Shown here in pieces: positions 8,535 to 18,379 of a stretch of DNA of 64,000 nucleotides (position 1 is its first letter; the number at the start of each line of letters is the position of its first letter). A program made the position numbers and the translations under genes. The notes below the pieces were generated by a model. The model saw only the letters and a program-made list of their open reading frames with translations. It had not been told where the DNA came from and did not search any database. Origin of the DNA: Delftia tsuruhatensis. Lineage in GTDB: Bacteria; Pseudomonadota; Gammaproteobacteria; Burkholderiales; Burkholderiaceae_C. Where the stretch lies: contig NZ_LR813084.1 in assembly GCF_903815225.1 (NCBI RefSeq), positions 1,406,501 through 1,470,500 on the forward strand. Direction: 5' to 3'.

Positions 8535-9851
8535 ATGCATCCCAAACCGTTTCTCGACGCCTGCGCCGAACTGGTCAAGCGCACCCTGACTTTCGAACAC
8601 CCGGCCGATGCCGTGGTGTCACGCTTTTTCCGCGACAACCGCAACCTGGGCCCGCGCGAGCGCGCCACGCTGGCCGAGACGGCCTACACCGTGCTGCGCA
8701 AGAAATTGTTGTTCGAAAGCCTGGCGCGCTCGGGCAGCGGCGCGCGCGAGCGACGGCTGGCCATCCTGGGCTTGGCCCACAGCCAGGAGGCGATGGCCCG
8801 CTCCGAGCAGGCGCGCAAGGAGGCCCGCAGTTTCGTGCGCGCGGCACTCTCGCCCCAGGAGCTGCAATGGCTCGATGCCTGCGAGGCCGTGCGCCCCGAG
8901 GAATTGATGGAGTCGCACCGCCACAACCTGCCCGAATGGCTGGTCGAGCCGCTCAGGCAGCAACTGGGCGAGGACTTCTGGGCCTTTGCGAAAAGCATGG
9001 AGCAGGCCGCACCGCTGGACCTGCGCGTCAATGCGCTGAACGCCAAGCGTGCCGAGGTGCAAAAGGAACTGGGCCAGGCCGGCATCGCTGCCGAGGCCAC
9101 GCCCTACTCGCCCTGGGGCCTGCGCATCCAGGGCAAGCCCGCGCTGACGCGGCTGGACGCCTTCACGCGCGGCGCCATCGAAGTGCAGGATGAAGGCTCG
9201 CAACTGCTGGCGCTGCTGCTCGATGCCAAGCGCGGCGAGATGGTGGTGGATTTTTGCGCGGGCGCGGGCGGCAAGACCCTGGCCATCGGCGCCTGCATGC
9301 GCAGCACCGGGCGCCTGTATGCCTTCGACGTGTCGGGCCACCGGCTCGAGGCCCTGAAGCCGCGCCTGGCGCGCTCGGGGCTGTCCAATGTGCATCCGGC
9401 CGCCATTGCCCATGAGCGTGACGACCGGGTCAAGCGCCTGGCCGGCAAGATCGACCGCGTGCTGGTGGATGCCCCTTGCTCGGGCCTGGGCACGTTGCGC
9501 CGCAATCCCGACCTCAAATGGCGCCAGTCCGCCAAGGCTGTCGAGGAACTCACCGGCAAGCAGGCCGCCATCCTGGCCAGCGCCGCGCGCCTGGTCAAGC
9601 CGGGCGGGCGCCTGGTCTATGCCACCTGCTCCGTGCTGCCTCAGGAGAACGAGGCCATCGCCGAGGCGTTCGCTGCCGAACACCAGGACTTCGTGCCCAT
9701 GGATGCGGGCGAGCTGCTGGCCCAGCTCAAGGTGGAGCAGGGCGCCGCGCTGTGCAGCGGCGGAGAGACTGGCACGCAGTACCTGCGTCTGTGGCCGCAG
9801 CGCCATGAGACCGACGGCTTTTTCGCGGCCGTCTGGACCCGCAAGGGCTGA
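8535..9851 (+). CDS. RsmB/NOP-family rRNA (cytosine-5) methyltransferase
   Basis: A 438-residue S-adenosylmethionine-dependent enzyme that methylates cytosine C5 in rRNA. The N-terminal half is the helical NusB-like/RNA-binding region. The C-terminal half is the Rossmann methyltransferase: V-D-F-C-A-G-A-G-G-K-T (SAM binding), D-A-P-C-S-G-L-G-T with Cys315 (release cysteine, motif IV) and A-T-C-S with Cys365 (nucleophile, motif VI). It starts at ATG 8535; an in-frame ATG at 8508 would add nine residues but lacks a ribosome site. It is close to E. coli RsmB, but its lone position (not fmt-rsmB) makes the exact target position uncertain. Confidence 0.88.
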   Translation: MHPKPFLDACAELVKRTLTFEHPADAVVSRFFRDNRNLGPRERATLAETAYTVLRKKLLFESLARSGSGARERRLAILGLAHSQEAMARSEQARKEARSFVRAALSPQELQWLDACEAVRPEELMESHRHNLPEWLVEPLRQQLGEDFWAFAKSMEQAAPLDLRVNALNAKRAEVQKELGQAGIAAEATPYSPWGLRIQGKPALTRLDAFTRGAIEVQDEGSQLLALLLDAKRGEMVVDFCAGAGGKTLAIGACMRSTGRLYAFDVSGHRLEALKPRLARSGLSNVHPAAIAHERDDRVKRLAGKIDRVLVDAPCSGLGTLRRNPDLKWRQSAKAVEELTGKQAAILASAARLVKPGGRLVYATCSVLPQENEAIAEAFAAEHQDFVPMDAGELLAQLKVEQGAALCSGGETGTQYLRLWPQRHETDGFFAAVWTRKG

Positions 9852-9963
9852 GTCCAGGCGCAATAAGCTGTAAACCGTAGGAGATTTCCTACTGTTCTGG
9901 TGAGGGCGCCTAAAATTGAGGCAGCGGCGCCGCCCGGTGCCGCCATTGCCAAGGGCTGTGCTT

Positions 9964-11187
9964 ATGTCGCTGGATTTCGGGTCGGTTTGGAATGTCGCCG
10001 TGGACTGGATGGCCCACGGCCTGTGGCAGCTGTCCTGGTGGCAACTGCTGCTCTACACCCTGGTGACCACGCACATCACCATCGCGGCCGTGACCATCTT
10101 CCTGCACCGCTGCCAGGCCCACCGCTCGCTGGACCTGGGGCCGGTGCCCTCGCATTTCTTCCGCTTCTGGCTGTGGCTGGGCACGGGCATGGTCACCAAG
10201 GAGTGGGTGGCCATCCACCGCAAGCACCATGCCAGGTGCGAGACGGCGGACGATCCGCACAGCCCCCAGACGCGCGGCCTCGACACCGTGATGCGCAAGG
10301 GGGCGGAGCTGTACCGCGAAGAGGCCAAGAACGCCGAGACGCTCAAGAAGTTCGGCCACGGCACGCCCGACGACTGGATGGAGCGCCATGTCTACAGCCG
10401 TCACTCGGCCTGGGGGCCGACGCTGATGCTGTTCATCGACGTGGCGTTGTTCGGCGCCGTCGGCCTGACCATCTGGGCCGTGCAGATGGTCTGGATCCCG
10501 TTCTGGGCGGCCGGCGTGGTCAACGGCCTGGGCCATTTCTGGGGCTATCGCAATTTCGAGGCGCAGGACGCCAGCACGAATCTCTCGCCCTGGGGCCTGA
10601 TCATCGGCGGCGAGGAGCTGCACAACAACCACCACACCTATCCGACCTCGGCCAAGTTCTCGGTCAAGCGCTACGAGTTCGATGTGGGCTGGGCCTACAT
10701 CAGCGCCATGCAGAAGATCGGCTGGGCCAAGGTCAAGAAGACACCGCCCAGGCTGGTCATGGGTGCCGTCAAGCCGGTCGCCGACGAAAAGACGCTGGAG
10801 GCCGTGATCGCCAACCGCTACGAAGTCATGGCCCGCTATGCGCGCGGCGTGCGCGCCGCGGTTCAGGTCGAACTGGACGCACTCAAGCAGCGCAAGGCTG
10901 AAAAGGCCGACCTCTCGCTGCTCAGGACGGCGCGGCGCTGGCTGCACCGCGATGTGGACAAGGTGCCTGCACAGGCCCTGGGCCAATTGGCCCAGGCGCG
11001 CGCGGCACATCCCGTGCTGGACCAGATGCTGGTCATGCGCGAGGAACTGCGGCAACTGTGGCTCAACACCTCGCTGTCACGCGAACAGCTCATCGCCCAT
11101 CTCCAGGCCTGGTGCCATCGCGCCGAAGCCAGCGGCATTGCCGCGCTCAAGGAGTTCTCGGTCAGGCTGCGCGCTGCCCACGCCTGA
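9964..11187 (+). CDS. Fatty-acid (acyl-lipid/acyl-CoA type) desaturase
   Basis: A 407-residue membrane di-iron desaturase. The three His boxes are present: H-R-C-Q-A-H-R-S (about residues 41-48), H-R-K-H-H (about 85-89) and H-N-N-H-H (about 220-224), with hydrophobic segments before box 1 and between boxes 2 and 3. This is the stearoyl-CoA-type delta-9 pattern, so it probably makes monounsaturated acyl chains in the inner membrane. The C-terminal 130 residues are a charged extension (K/E/R rich) beyond the desaturase core. ATG 9964 is preceded by a weak AAGGGC. Its last 26 bp overlap the end of the convergent DUF2917 gene. Confidence 0.88.
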   Translation: MSLDFGSVWNVAVDWMAHGLWQLSWWQLLLYTLVTTHITIAAVTIFLHRCQAHRSLDLGPVPSHFFRFWLWLGTGMVTKEWVAIHRKHHARCETADDPHSPQTRGLDTVMRKGAELYREEAKNAETLKKFGHGTPDDWMERHVYSRHSAWGPTLMLFIDVALFGAVGLTIWAVQMVWIPFWAAGVVNGLGHFWGYRNFEAQDASTNLSPWGLIIGGEELHNNHHTYPTSAKFSVKRYEFDVGWAYISAMQKIGWAKVKKTPPRLVMGAVKPVADEKTLEAVIANRYEVMARYARGVRAAVQVELDALKQRKAEKADLSLLRTARRWLHRDVDKVPAQALGQLAQARAAHPVLDQMLVMREELRQLWLNTSLSREQLIAHLQAWCHRAEASGIAALKEFSVRLRAAHA

Positions 11188-11530
11188 AACCACGCAGCCA
11201 GCCGGCCAGCGACCATGCCTGGGGCCGCATGCCCTCTTCGGAGGCCATGCGGCCTTGTTCCATCGGAGCCTGGTGCAGTTCCAGGTCTGCCACGGCCTGG
11301 GTCCGTGCCCTGGCGCGTATGCGCAGATCGGCACCGGCGCGCCAGCCTTGCCCGGGCAGCAGCGTGAGGACCAGCCCTGGCATGCCTTCTTCCCAGGCCT
11401 GTTGGGGGATGGTGATTTCCAGCTGGCCCCGGCGGCAGAACAGTTCTCCACCTTCACGCACCAGCAGGTGCAGCTCGGCACCAGGGGGCAGGCTGCGCAG
11501 GTCAAGGGAGTCGGTATCGGCGCTGTGCAT
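11162..11530 (-). CDS. DUF2917-like protein
   Basis: A 122-residue soluble protein. Residues about 12-52 (L-P-P-G-A-E-L-H-L-L-V, E-L-F-C-R-R-G-Q-L-E-I-T, then a G/A-rich hydrophobic stretch) look like the small beta-barrel of DUF2917, an uncharacterised cupin-like family; the C-terminus is Arg/Trp rich. It is divergent from the MocR-type regulator, with a 209-bp shared upstream region containing a TATCTG tandem repeat, so it is a natural candidate target of that regulator. It overlaps the convergent desaturase gene by 26 bp. Family assignment is moderate. Confidence 0.65.
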   Translation of the reverse strand: MHSADTDSLDLRSLPPGAELHLLVREGGELFCRRGQLEITIPQQAWEEGMPGLVLTLLPGQGWRAGADLRIRARARTQAVADLELHQAPMEQGRMASEEGMRPQAWSLAGWLRGFRRGQRAA

Positions 11531-11661
11531 GGGTCTTTGTCCTTGTGTTTACAGGCCCTCCAGCGTAGGCGTGCAACGGCCCTGGGCACAGGCACAAGCG
11601 ATGGCTTGTTGCGCCGCAGCAGTGCGGATTGCAGGCCTTCTGTTCTGCTGTTTTCAATAGG

Positions 11662-11673
11662 TATCTGTATCTG
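11662..11673. promoter_or_regulatory. Tandem TATCTG repeat in the mocR/DUF2917 divergent region
   Basis: Two perfect head-to-tail TATCTG units (reverse strand CAGATA CAGATA) lie 67 bp before the MocR start and 132 bp before the DUF2917 start. MocR/GabR/PdxR regulators bind short direct repeats, often with an ATAC core, so this is a plausible operator. Confidence 0.4.
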
Positions 11674-11739
11674 TTGCGTAACAGTGGATTGCGGCAAGAT
11701 CCTGCACAGGTCCATCTGCCCTCTTCTGACTCTGCGTCC

Positions 11740-13221
11740 ATGACTTCCGCCAGCGCCGCTCCCACCCTGTACCGCCGCCTGGCGGCCGACTACAGCCTGG
11801 CCATGGAACTGGGAACACTCAAGGCAGGCGAGCGCATGCCCTCGGTGCGCGAGCTGATGCGCCGCCATGAAATCAGCCTGTCCACCGCGCTGCAGACCCT
11901 GCGCCATCTGGAAGACCTGGGCCATCTGGAGGCCCGGGCGCGCGTGGGCTACTTCGTGCGCGATGCTCGCCCGGTCGGCCTGGCGCCGGCCAGCGAGCCG
12001 GACCTGAGCCGGCCCGTGCAGCCATTGCCGCAGCAGCACTTCGCGGGCATCAACGAGCATATTTCGCTGCTGCTGGAGCGCGGGCGCCAGGCCGATGTGC
12101 GCGTGGACCTGGGCGGTGCCACGCCGCCGTCCGAACTGTTCGACCATGGCTATCTGAACCAGGCTGCTGCGCGGCTGCTGCGCGAGCAGCCCGACCTGCT
12201 GGTGCTGGGGCGCTCCATGATGGGCAGCCACCCGGATTTCCAGCGTGCCATGGCCCGGCGCGCGCTGGCCGCCGGCATCCATGTGGCGCCGGCCGATGTG
12301 CTGGCCACCACCGGCAATTCCGAGGCCGTGAGCCTGGCGCTGGCCGCCGTGGCCTCGCCCGGGGATGTGGTGGCCGTGGAGTCGCCTACCTACTACGGGC
12401 TGCTGCAGGTCGTGGAATCGCTGCAGATGCAGGCCCTGGAAATTCCCTGCAGTCCGCGCACGGGCCTGTCCCTCGAGGCGCTGGAGCTGGCGCTGCAGAC
12501 CCAGCCACGGCTGAAGGCCGTGGTGGTCGTGCCCGAGTTGCAGATGCCGCTGGGCACGCGCATGCCCGACGAGCACAAGGCACGCCTGGTCGCGCTGTGC
12601 ACGGCCCACGGCGTGGCGCTGATCGAGGACGACTCCTATGGACTGTTCGTGGAAAGCAGCCAGCCGGTGCGCCCGATCAAGGCCTGGGACCGGCTGCCGG
12701 GCCAGGTGATCTACTGCGAGGCCTTCAACAAGAGCATGGCACCCGGCCTGCGCCAGGGCTGGATGAATGCGGGGCAGTGGCACGGCCGCGTGCAGATGCT
12801 CAAGTTCGCGCGCAGCCGTGGCACACAGACGCTGGCACAGCTGCTGGCGGCGGCCTGTGTGGGCTCGCCGGCCCATCTGCGCAACCTGCAGCGCATCAGG
12901 CAGCAGTTGCGGCGCCAGCGCGAGGGCATGGCGCAGCTGGTGGCGCGCTTTTTCCCGCTGGGCACGCGGTTGAGCCTTCCCTCGGGCGGGCTCAGCCTGT
13001 GGCTGGAGTTCCCGGCCGGCGTCTCCACCTCCGAGCTGTTCACCCAGGCGCTGGCGCACGGCATACGCACGGCGCCGGGTAGCATGTTTTCGAACTCGGG
13101 GCGCTACGAGCACTGCATGCGCCTGGGTTGCACCCTGCCCGTGGATGCCGTGGTCGAGCAGGCCTGCCGCGAGTTGGGCGCCATGGCCTGCTCGCAACTG
13201 GGCCAACCGGCGCGGGGGTGA
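11740..13221 (+). CDS. MocR-type regulator (GntR HTH fused to class-I aminotransferase fold)
   Basis: A 493-residue fusion. Residues about 8-78 form a GntR winged helix (S-V-R-E-L-M-R-R-H-E-I-S-L-S-T-A…L-E-A-R-A-R-V-G-Y-F-V). The rest is a fold-type I aminotransferase domain with the D-D-S-Y-G-L-F pyridine-binding Asp and the F-N-K-S-M-A-P-G lysine that would hold pyridoxal phosphate. Such proteins are usually DNA-binding regulators sensing PLP plus an amine or amino acid. I chose the ATG at 11740, which begins the usual short lead to the HTH; a longer frame from 11629 is probably non-coding upstream DNA. It is divergent from the DUF2917 gene. The ligand is unknown. Confidence 0.88.
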   Translation: MTSASAAPTLYRRLAADYSLAMELGTLKAGERMPSVRELMRRHEISLSTALQTLRHLEDLGHLEARARVGYFVRDARPVGLAPASEPDLSRPVQPLPQQHFAGINEHISLLLERGRQADVRVDLGGATPPSELFDHGYLNQAAARLLREQPDLLVLGRSMMGSHPDFQRAMARRALAAGIHVAPADVLATTGNSEAVSLALAAVASPGDVVAVESPTYYGLLQVVESLQMQALEIPCSPRTGLSLEALELALQTQPRLKAVVVVPELQMPLGTRMPDEHKARLVALCTAHGVALIEDDSYGLFVESSQPVRPIKAWDRLPGQVIYCEAFNKSMAPGLRQGWMNAGQWHGRVQMLKFARSRGTQTLAQLLAAACVGSPAHLRNLQRIRQQLRRQREGMAQLVARFFPLGTRLSLPSGGLSLWLEFPAGVSTSELFTQALAHGIRTAPGSMFSNSGRYEHCMRLGCTLPVDAVVEQACRELGAMACSQLGQPARG

Positions 13222-13236
13222 GTTTCCAGGCGCAAA

Positions 13237-13266
13237 AAAGCCGCCAGGCTTGCGCGTGGCGGCTTT
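13237..13266. terminator. Bidirectional intrinsic terminator
   Basis: AAAGCCGCCA (13237-13246) and TGGCGGCTTT (13257-13266) form a 10-bp stem with a 10-nt loop. A-tract on one side and T's on the other; it ends both the MocR gene (plus) and the rpmB-rpmG operon (minus). Confidence 0.75.
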
Positions 13267-13288
13267 CCTGTGGGGAGATCCCGCTGAA

Positions 13289-13459
13289 TTACTTCAGCTT
13301 GATTTCCTTGTACTCGACGTGCTTGCGAGCCTTGGGGTCGAACTTCACGATGAGCATCTTCTCGGGCATCGTCTTCTTGTTCTTGGTGGTGGTGTAGAAG
13401 TGGCCGGTTCCCGCAGTGGATTCCAGCTTGATCTTTTCGCGTCCGCCTTTAGCAGCCAT
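13289..13459 (-). CDS. rpmG: 50S ribosomal protein L33
   Basis: A 56-residue basic protein ([20 protein letters not shown] start, …V-E-Y-K-E-I-K-L-K end) that matches bacterial L33 near the ribosomal E site. It lacks the four zinc-binding cysteines, so it is the zinc-independent (C-minus) form. AAGGAG lies 8 nt before the start. It follows rpmB by 20 bp, the usual rpmB-rpmG operon. Confidence 0.95.
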   Translation of the reverse strand: MAAKGGREKIKLESTAGTGHFYTTTKNKKTMPEKMLIVKFDPKARKHVEYKEIKLK

Positions 13460-13479
13460 GGTGTTTCTCCTTGAGGGAA

Positions 13480-13713
13480 TTAGGCTTGGCCACGGGCACG
13501 CAGGTCTGCGAGCACGGAGTCGATACCGTTCTTGTCGATCAGGCGCAGGGCGGCGCTGGAAACGCGCAGGCGCACCCAGCGGTTTTCGCTTTCCACCCAG
13601 AAACGGCGGTACTGCAGGTTGGGCAGGAAACGACGCTTGGTCTTGTTGTTGGCGTGGGAAACGTTGTTTCCCACCATGGGCTTCTTGCCCGTTACTTCAC
13701 ATACGCGTGCCAT
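13480..13713 (-). CDS. rpmB: 50S ribosomal protein L28
   Basis: A 77-residue basic large-subunit protein with the L28 signature [12 protein letters not shown] and [14 protein letters not shown]. Normal length. First gene of the rpmB-rpmG pair; a strong TATAAT lies about 175 bp upstream on the minus strand. Confidence 0.97.
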   Translation of the reverse strand: MARVCEVTGKKPMVGNNVSHANNKTKRRFLPNLQYRRFWVESENRWVRLRVSSAALRLIDKNGIDSVLADLRARGQA

Positions 13714-13886
13714 GAGGACACTCCGATAGTTTCAACAGCCGCCGGCTCTGGTCCTTGCAAAGGGCGCAATCGCGCTGCAAAGTTCGCCGGCAACCTCACC
13801 TCGCCAGAATAGGGGTGGCGGTAACCCCATCCGCCGGAGCATCAGGCCTTGGCATGCAAGGCGCGTCAAATCCAGCAAAGCCACGC

Positions 13887-13892
13887 ATTATA
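13887..13892 (-). promoter_or_regulatory. Candidate -10 box for rpmB-rpmG
   Basis: On the minus strand TATAAT (perfect match) with downstream direction toward rpmB; the region 5' of it merges with the trxB terminator and no good -35 is visible. The predicted leader of about 165 nt is long for a ribosomal protein operon. Confidence 0.4.
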
Positions 13893-13905
13893 GCGTCACC
13901 ATGAG

Positions 13906-13950
13906 AAAAGCCCCGGGGGCGGCCAAACACGTCCGTACCCAGGGGCTTTT
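13906..13950 (-). terminator. Intrinsic terminator of trxB
   Basis: AAAAGCCCC (13906-13914) and GGGGCTTTT (13942-13950) form a 9-bp stem with a 27-nt loop, 22 bp after the trxB stop; the minus strand reads into T's. Confidence 0.6.
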
Positions 13951-13971
13951 GTGCCGGCGGCGGTTTCCCGC

Positions 13972-15055
<1,084 letters not shown>

Positions 15056-15184
15056 AAATGATCGCGCCGACCTGCCCGCGCAGGACTGTCATGGTCTGTT
15101 GCAAGTGCTTGCATTACGCTAGCAGGTCGCCCTGGCTGTTTTTGCGGCCAGTCCGAGGGGGCTGGGGTAAGCTCCCGCCTGCGT

Positions 15185-17548
15185 ATGACCTACTCATTGA
15201 ACGCTCTGAACGCTTCCACATCGGCCAAGGGCAAGGCCAAGTCCGCAGCGCGCCCCGGCATGGTGGCGCGCTTCGGCCATGAAATGCTGCTGCTGGCAGG
15301 GCTGCTCGCCCTGGTGTTCTGGCTCGCCTCCATGTTCAGCTACTCCCCGCAGGACCCCGCATGGTCCACCTCCGGGGCCGGGCATATGCGCCTGGTCGGC
15401 AACTGGATGGGCCGGGTGGGCGCCTGGCTGGCCGACGCCTGCTACTTCGGCTTCGGCATGTCGGTCTGGTGGCTGGTGCTGGCCTCGCTGCAGACCTGGC
15501 TGTCCTCTTTTGCGCGCTGGCTGCGCGGTGGCGTGCCACGCGAAGGCGTGCAGCCGGCGCCGCTGTGGCGCCGGCGTCTTCGTTTCTGGGGCGGCCTGCT
15601 GCTGCTGCTGGGCGCCAGCTGCGCCCTGGAGTGGACGCGACTGTACCGCTTCGAGAGTGTGCTGCCCGGCCCGGCCGGCGGCGTCTTCGGCTACATGCTG
15701 GGATACCACGGCCTGCAATGGCTGGGCTTCATGGGCTCGGGGCTGATCGGCATCTGCGTGGCCGTGATCGGCCTGGCCATGGTGTTCCGCTTTTCCTGGG
15801 GGCATCTGGCCGAAGCCATGGGCGCCCGCCTGGACGGCTGGGTGCATTTCATCTTCGCGCGCCGCGAGAAGGCCAAGGACGAGGCTGTGGGCCGCCGCGC
15901 AGCGCGCGAGCGCGAGGAGGTGGTGCAGGAGGAACGCATCGAAAGCGCCGTCCAGCACCAGCAGCCCGTGCAGATCATCGAACCCGTGCTCCAGGAGGCC
16001 GCGGCGCCCAGCGTGCGCGTGGTCAAGGAGCGCCAAAAGCCGCTGTTTTCCGAGCTTCCCGACAGCAAGCTGCCCCAGGTGGACCTGCTCGATGCGGCGC
16101 AGCAGCGCCAGGAAAGTGTCTCGCCCGAGACGCTGGAGATGACCAGCCGCCTGATCGAGAAGCGCCTCAAGGACTTCGGTGTCGAGGTGCGTGTGGTCGC
16201 CGCCATGCCAGGTCCCGTGATCACGCGCTACGAGATCGAGCCGGCCACGGGCGTCAAGGGCTCGCAGATCGTGAACCTTGCCAAGGACCTGGCACGCTCG
16301 CTGTCCCTGGTCTCCATCCGCGTGATAGAGACGATTCCAGGCAAGAACTTCATGGCGCTGGAGTTGCCCAATGCCAAGCGCCAGTCCATCCGGCTGTCCG
16401 AGGTGCTGGGCTCGCAGGTCTACCACGATGCCAAGAGCATGCTGACCATGGGCCTGGGCAAGGACATCGTGGGCAACCCCGTGGTGGCGGATCTGGCCAA
16501 GATGCCGCACGTGCTGGTGGCCGGCACCACGGGTTCGGGCAAGTCGGTGGGGATCAATGCCATGATCCTGTCGCTGCTGTACAAGGCCGAGGCGCGCGAT
16601 GTGCGCCTGCTCATGATCGATCCCAAGATGCTGGAAATGTCGGTCTACGAGGGCATTCCGCACCTGCTGTGTCCCGTGGTCACCGACATGAAGCAGGCCG
16701 CCAACGGCCTGAACTGGTGCGTGGCCGAGATGGAGCGCCGCTACAAGCTGATGAGCAAGCTGGGCGTGCGCAACCTGGCCGGCTACAACACCAAGATCGA
16801 CGAGGCCAAGGCACGCGAGGAATCCATTCCCAACCCCTTCAGCCTCACGCCGGAGGAGCCGGAGCCGCTGCAGCGTCTTCCGCACATCGTCATCGTCATC
16901 GACGAACTGGCCGACCTGATGATGGTGGTCGGCAAGAAGATCGAGGAGCTGATCGCGCGCCTGGCCCAGAAGGCGCGTGCGGCCGGCATCCACCTGATCC
17001 TGGCCACCCAGCGCCCCAGCGTGGATGTGATCACGGGCCTGATCAAGGCCAACATCCCCACGCGCATCGCCTTCCAGGTCAGCAGCAAGATCGACAGCCG
17101 CACCGTGCTCGACCAGATGGGCGCCGAGTCGCTGCTGGGCATGGGCGACATGCTCTACATGGCCAGCGGCACGGGCCTGCCCGTGCGCGTGCACGGCGCC
17201 TTCGTCTCGGATGAGGAGGTGCACCGCGTGGTCAGCTACCTCAAGGAGCAGGGCGACCCCGACTACATCGAAGGCGTGCTCGAAGGCGGCACGGCCGAGG
17301 GCGACAGCGAGTTCGGCTCGGAGGCCGGCGAAGGCGGTGGCGGCGAGAAGGATCCCATGTACGACCAGGCCGTCGAGGTGGTGCTCAAGGACCGCAAGGC
17401 CAGCATCTCCTATGTGCAGCGCAAGCTCAGGATTGGTTACAACCGTTCGGCACGCTTGCTCGAGGATATGGAGAAGGCGGGCCTGGTCAGTTCCCTGACC
17501 TCCAGCGGCCAGCGCGATGTGCTGGTGCCGGCACGTTCCGGTGAGTGA
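15185..17548 (+). CDS. ftsK: DNA translocase FtsK
   Basis: A 787-residue septal DNA pump that moves chromosome ends and activates XerCD at dif. The N-terminal 225 residues carry about four membrane segments. A charged linker (about 230-320) follows. The RecA-like motor has Walker A G-T-T-G-S-G-K-S at 447-454 and Walker B V-I-V-I-D-E-L near 570-576. The C-terminal gamma winged helix (about 725-787, starting D-P-M-Y-D-Q-A-V) reads the polar KOPS sequence. The linker is short compared with E. coli FtsK and normal for betaproteobacteria. lolA follows after 26 bp, the usual ftsK-lolA order. Confidence 0.96.
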   Translation: MTYSLNALNASTSAKGKAKSAARPGMVARFGHEMLLLAGLLALVFWLASMFSYSPQDPAWSTSGAGHMRLVGNWMGRVGAWLADACYFGFGMSVWWLVLASLQTWLSSFARWLRGGVPREGVQPAPLWRRRLRFWGGLLLLLGASCALEWTRLYRFESVLPGPAGGVFGYMLGYHGLQWLGFMGSGLIGICVAVIGLAMVFRFSWGHLAEAMGARLDGWVHFIFARREKAKDEAVGRRAAREREEVVQEERIESAVQHQQPVQIIEPVLQEAAAPSVRVVKERQKPLFSELPDSKLPQVDLLDAAQQRQESVSPETLEMTSRLIEKRLKDFGVEVRVVAAMPGPVITRYEIEPATGVKGSQIVNLAKDLARSLSLVSIRVIETIPGKNFMALELPNAKRQSIRLSEVLGSQVYHDAKSMLTMGLGKDIVGNPVVADLAKMPHVLVAGTTGSGKSVGINAMILSLLYKAEARDVRLLMIDPKMLEMSVYEGIPHLLCPVVTDMKQAANGLNWCVAEMERRYKLMSKLGVRNLAGYNTKIDEAKAREESIPNPFSLTPEEPEPLQRLPHIVIVIDELADLMMVVGKKIEELIARLAQKARAAGIHLILATQRPSVDVITGLIKANIPTRIAFQVSSKIDSRTVLDQMGAESLLGMGDMLYMASGTGLPVRVHGAFVSDEEVHRVVSYLKEQGDPDYIEGVLEGGTAEGDSEFGSEAGEGGGGEKDPMYDQAVEVVLKDRKASISYVQRKLRIGYNRSARLLEDMEKAGLVSSLTSSGQRDVLVPARSGE

Positions 17549-17574
17549 GGCCGGACCGCAACCACGGAGAAAGA

Positions 17575-18210
17575 ATGAAACGACTGTTGACTGCAATGCT
17601 GATCGCGGCCAGCGCGACGGCCTCCTGGGCCGACGGCCTCAAGAGCCTGGAAGCCTTCATGAAGAACTCCCAGGCCGGCCGGGCCGACTTCACCCAGGCG
17701 GTGACGGCCCCGGCCAAGGACGGGCAGCCGCCACGCACCAAGAACTCCAGCGGCCATTTCGAATTCCAGCGTCCGGGCAAGTTCCGCTTCGTCTACACCA
17801 AGCCCTTCGAGCAGACCATCGTCGCGGACGGCAAGACGCTGTGGCTGTATGACGCCGACCTCAACCAGGTCACGCAGCGTGCCCAGGCGCAGGCCCTGGG
17901 CAGCACGCCGGCCGCCATCCTGGCGTCGGCCAGCGATCTGAAGGCGCTGGGCGCCGATTTCGACCTGCAGTCCGCCCCCGACCAGGATGGCCTGCAATGG
18001 GTGCAGGCCAGCCCCAAGGACAGGAACGGCCAGCTCAAGAGCGTGCGCGTGGGCTTTGCCGCCGACGGGCAGCTCGCGGCGCTGGACATTCTTGACAGCT
18101 TCGGCCAGCGTTCTCTGATCCGCTTCAGCCAGCTGCAGACCCAGGCATCCCTGCCGGCCTCGACCTTCGAGTTCAAGGTGCCTGCGGGCGCTGACGTGCT
18201 CAAGCAGTAG
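17575..18210 (+). CDS. lolA: Outer-membrane lipoprotein carrier protein LolA
   Basis: A 211-residue periplasmic chaperone that carries lipoproteins from LolCDE to LolB. Signal peptide M-K-R-L-L-T-A-M-L-I-A-A-S-A-T-A-S-W-A, then the half-barrel core with F-R-F-V-Y-T-K-P-F and I-V-A-D-G-K-T-L-W-L-Y-D typical of LolA. GGAG lies just before the ATG at 17575. It is normally followed by rarA in related bacteria; here a chemoreceptor and brnQ lie between. Confidence 0.93.
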   Translation: MKRLLTAMLIAASATASWADGLKSLEAFMKNSQAGRADFTQAVTAPAKDGQPPRTKNSSGHFEFQRPGKFRFVYTKPFEQTIVADGKTLWLYDADLNQVTQRAQAQALGSTPAAILASASDLKALGADFDLQSAPDQDGLQWVQASPKDRNGQLKSVRVGFAADGQLAALDILDSFGQRSLIRFSQLQTQASLPASTFEFKVPAGADVLKQ

Positions 18211-18379
18211 ACAGTCCATCGCTGCCCGGGCAGCCTTCAATGCCTTCACTGTCTGCCGTGTGCAAATTGTGAGGTTTTGTAATGGTTTTGCCTAATATCG
18301 CCGGGACAATGGCGGTCTGCGGCCAGCTTGCTGTTTCGACGTCCCACAAGGACATGCTGGCCGGCTCTCGCATGTCCCT

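Noticed and set aside
11077..13206. A 709-codon minus-strand frame across mocR and the DUF2917 gene
   Set aside because: Antisense to mocR and in a different frame from DUF2917; no domain visible.
18209..18254. Possible terminator after lolA (AGACAGT/ACTGTCT with GCTGCCCGGGCAGC inside)
   Set aside because: The stem is possible but there is no T-tract, and the inner palindrome has no loop; evidence too weak for a call.
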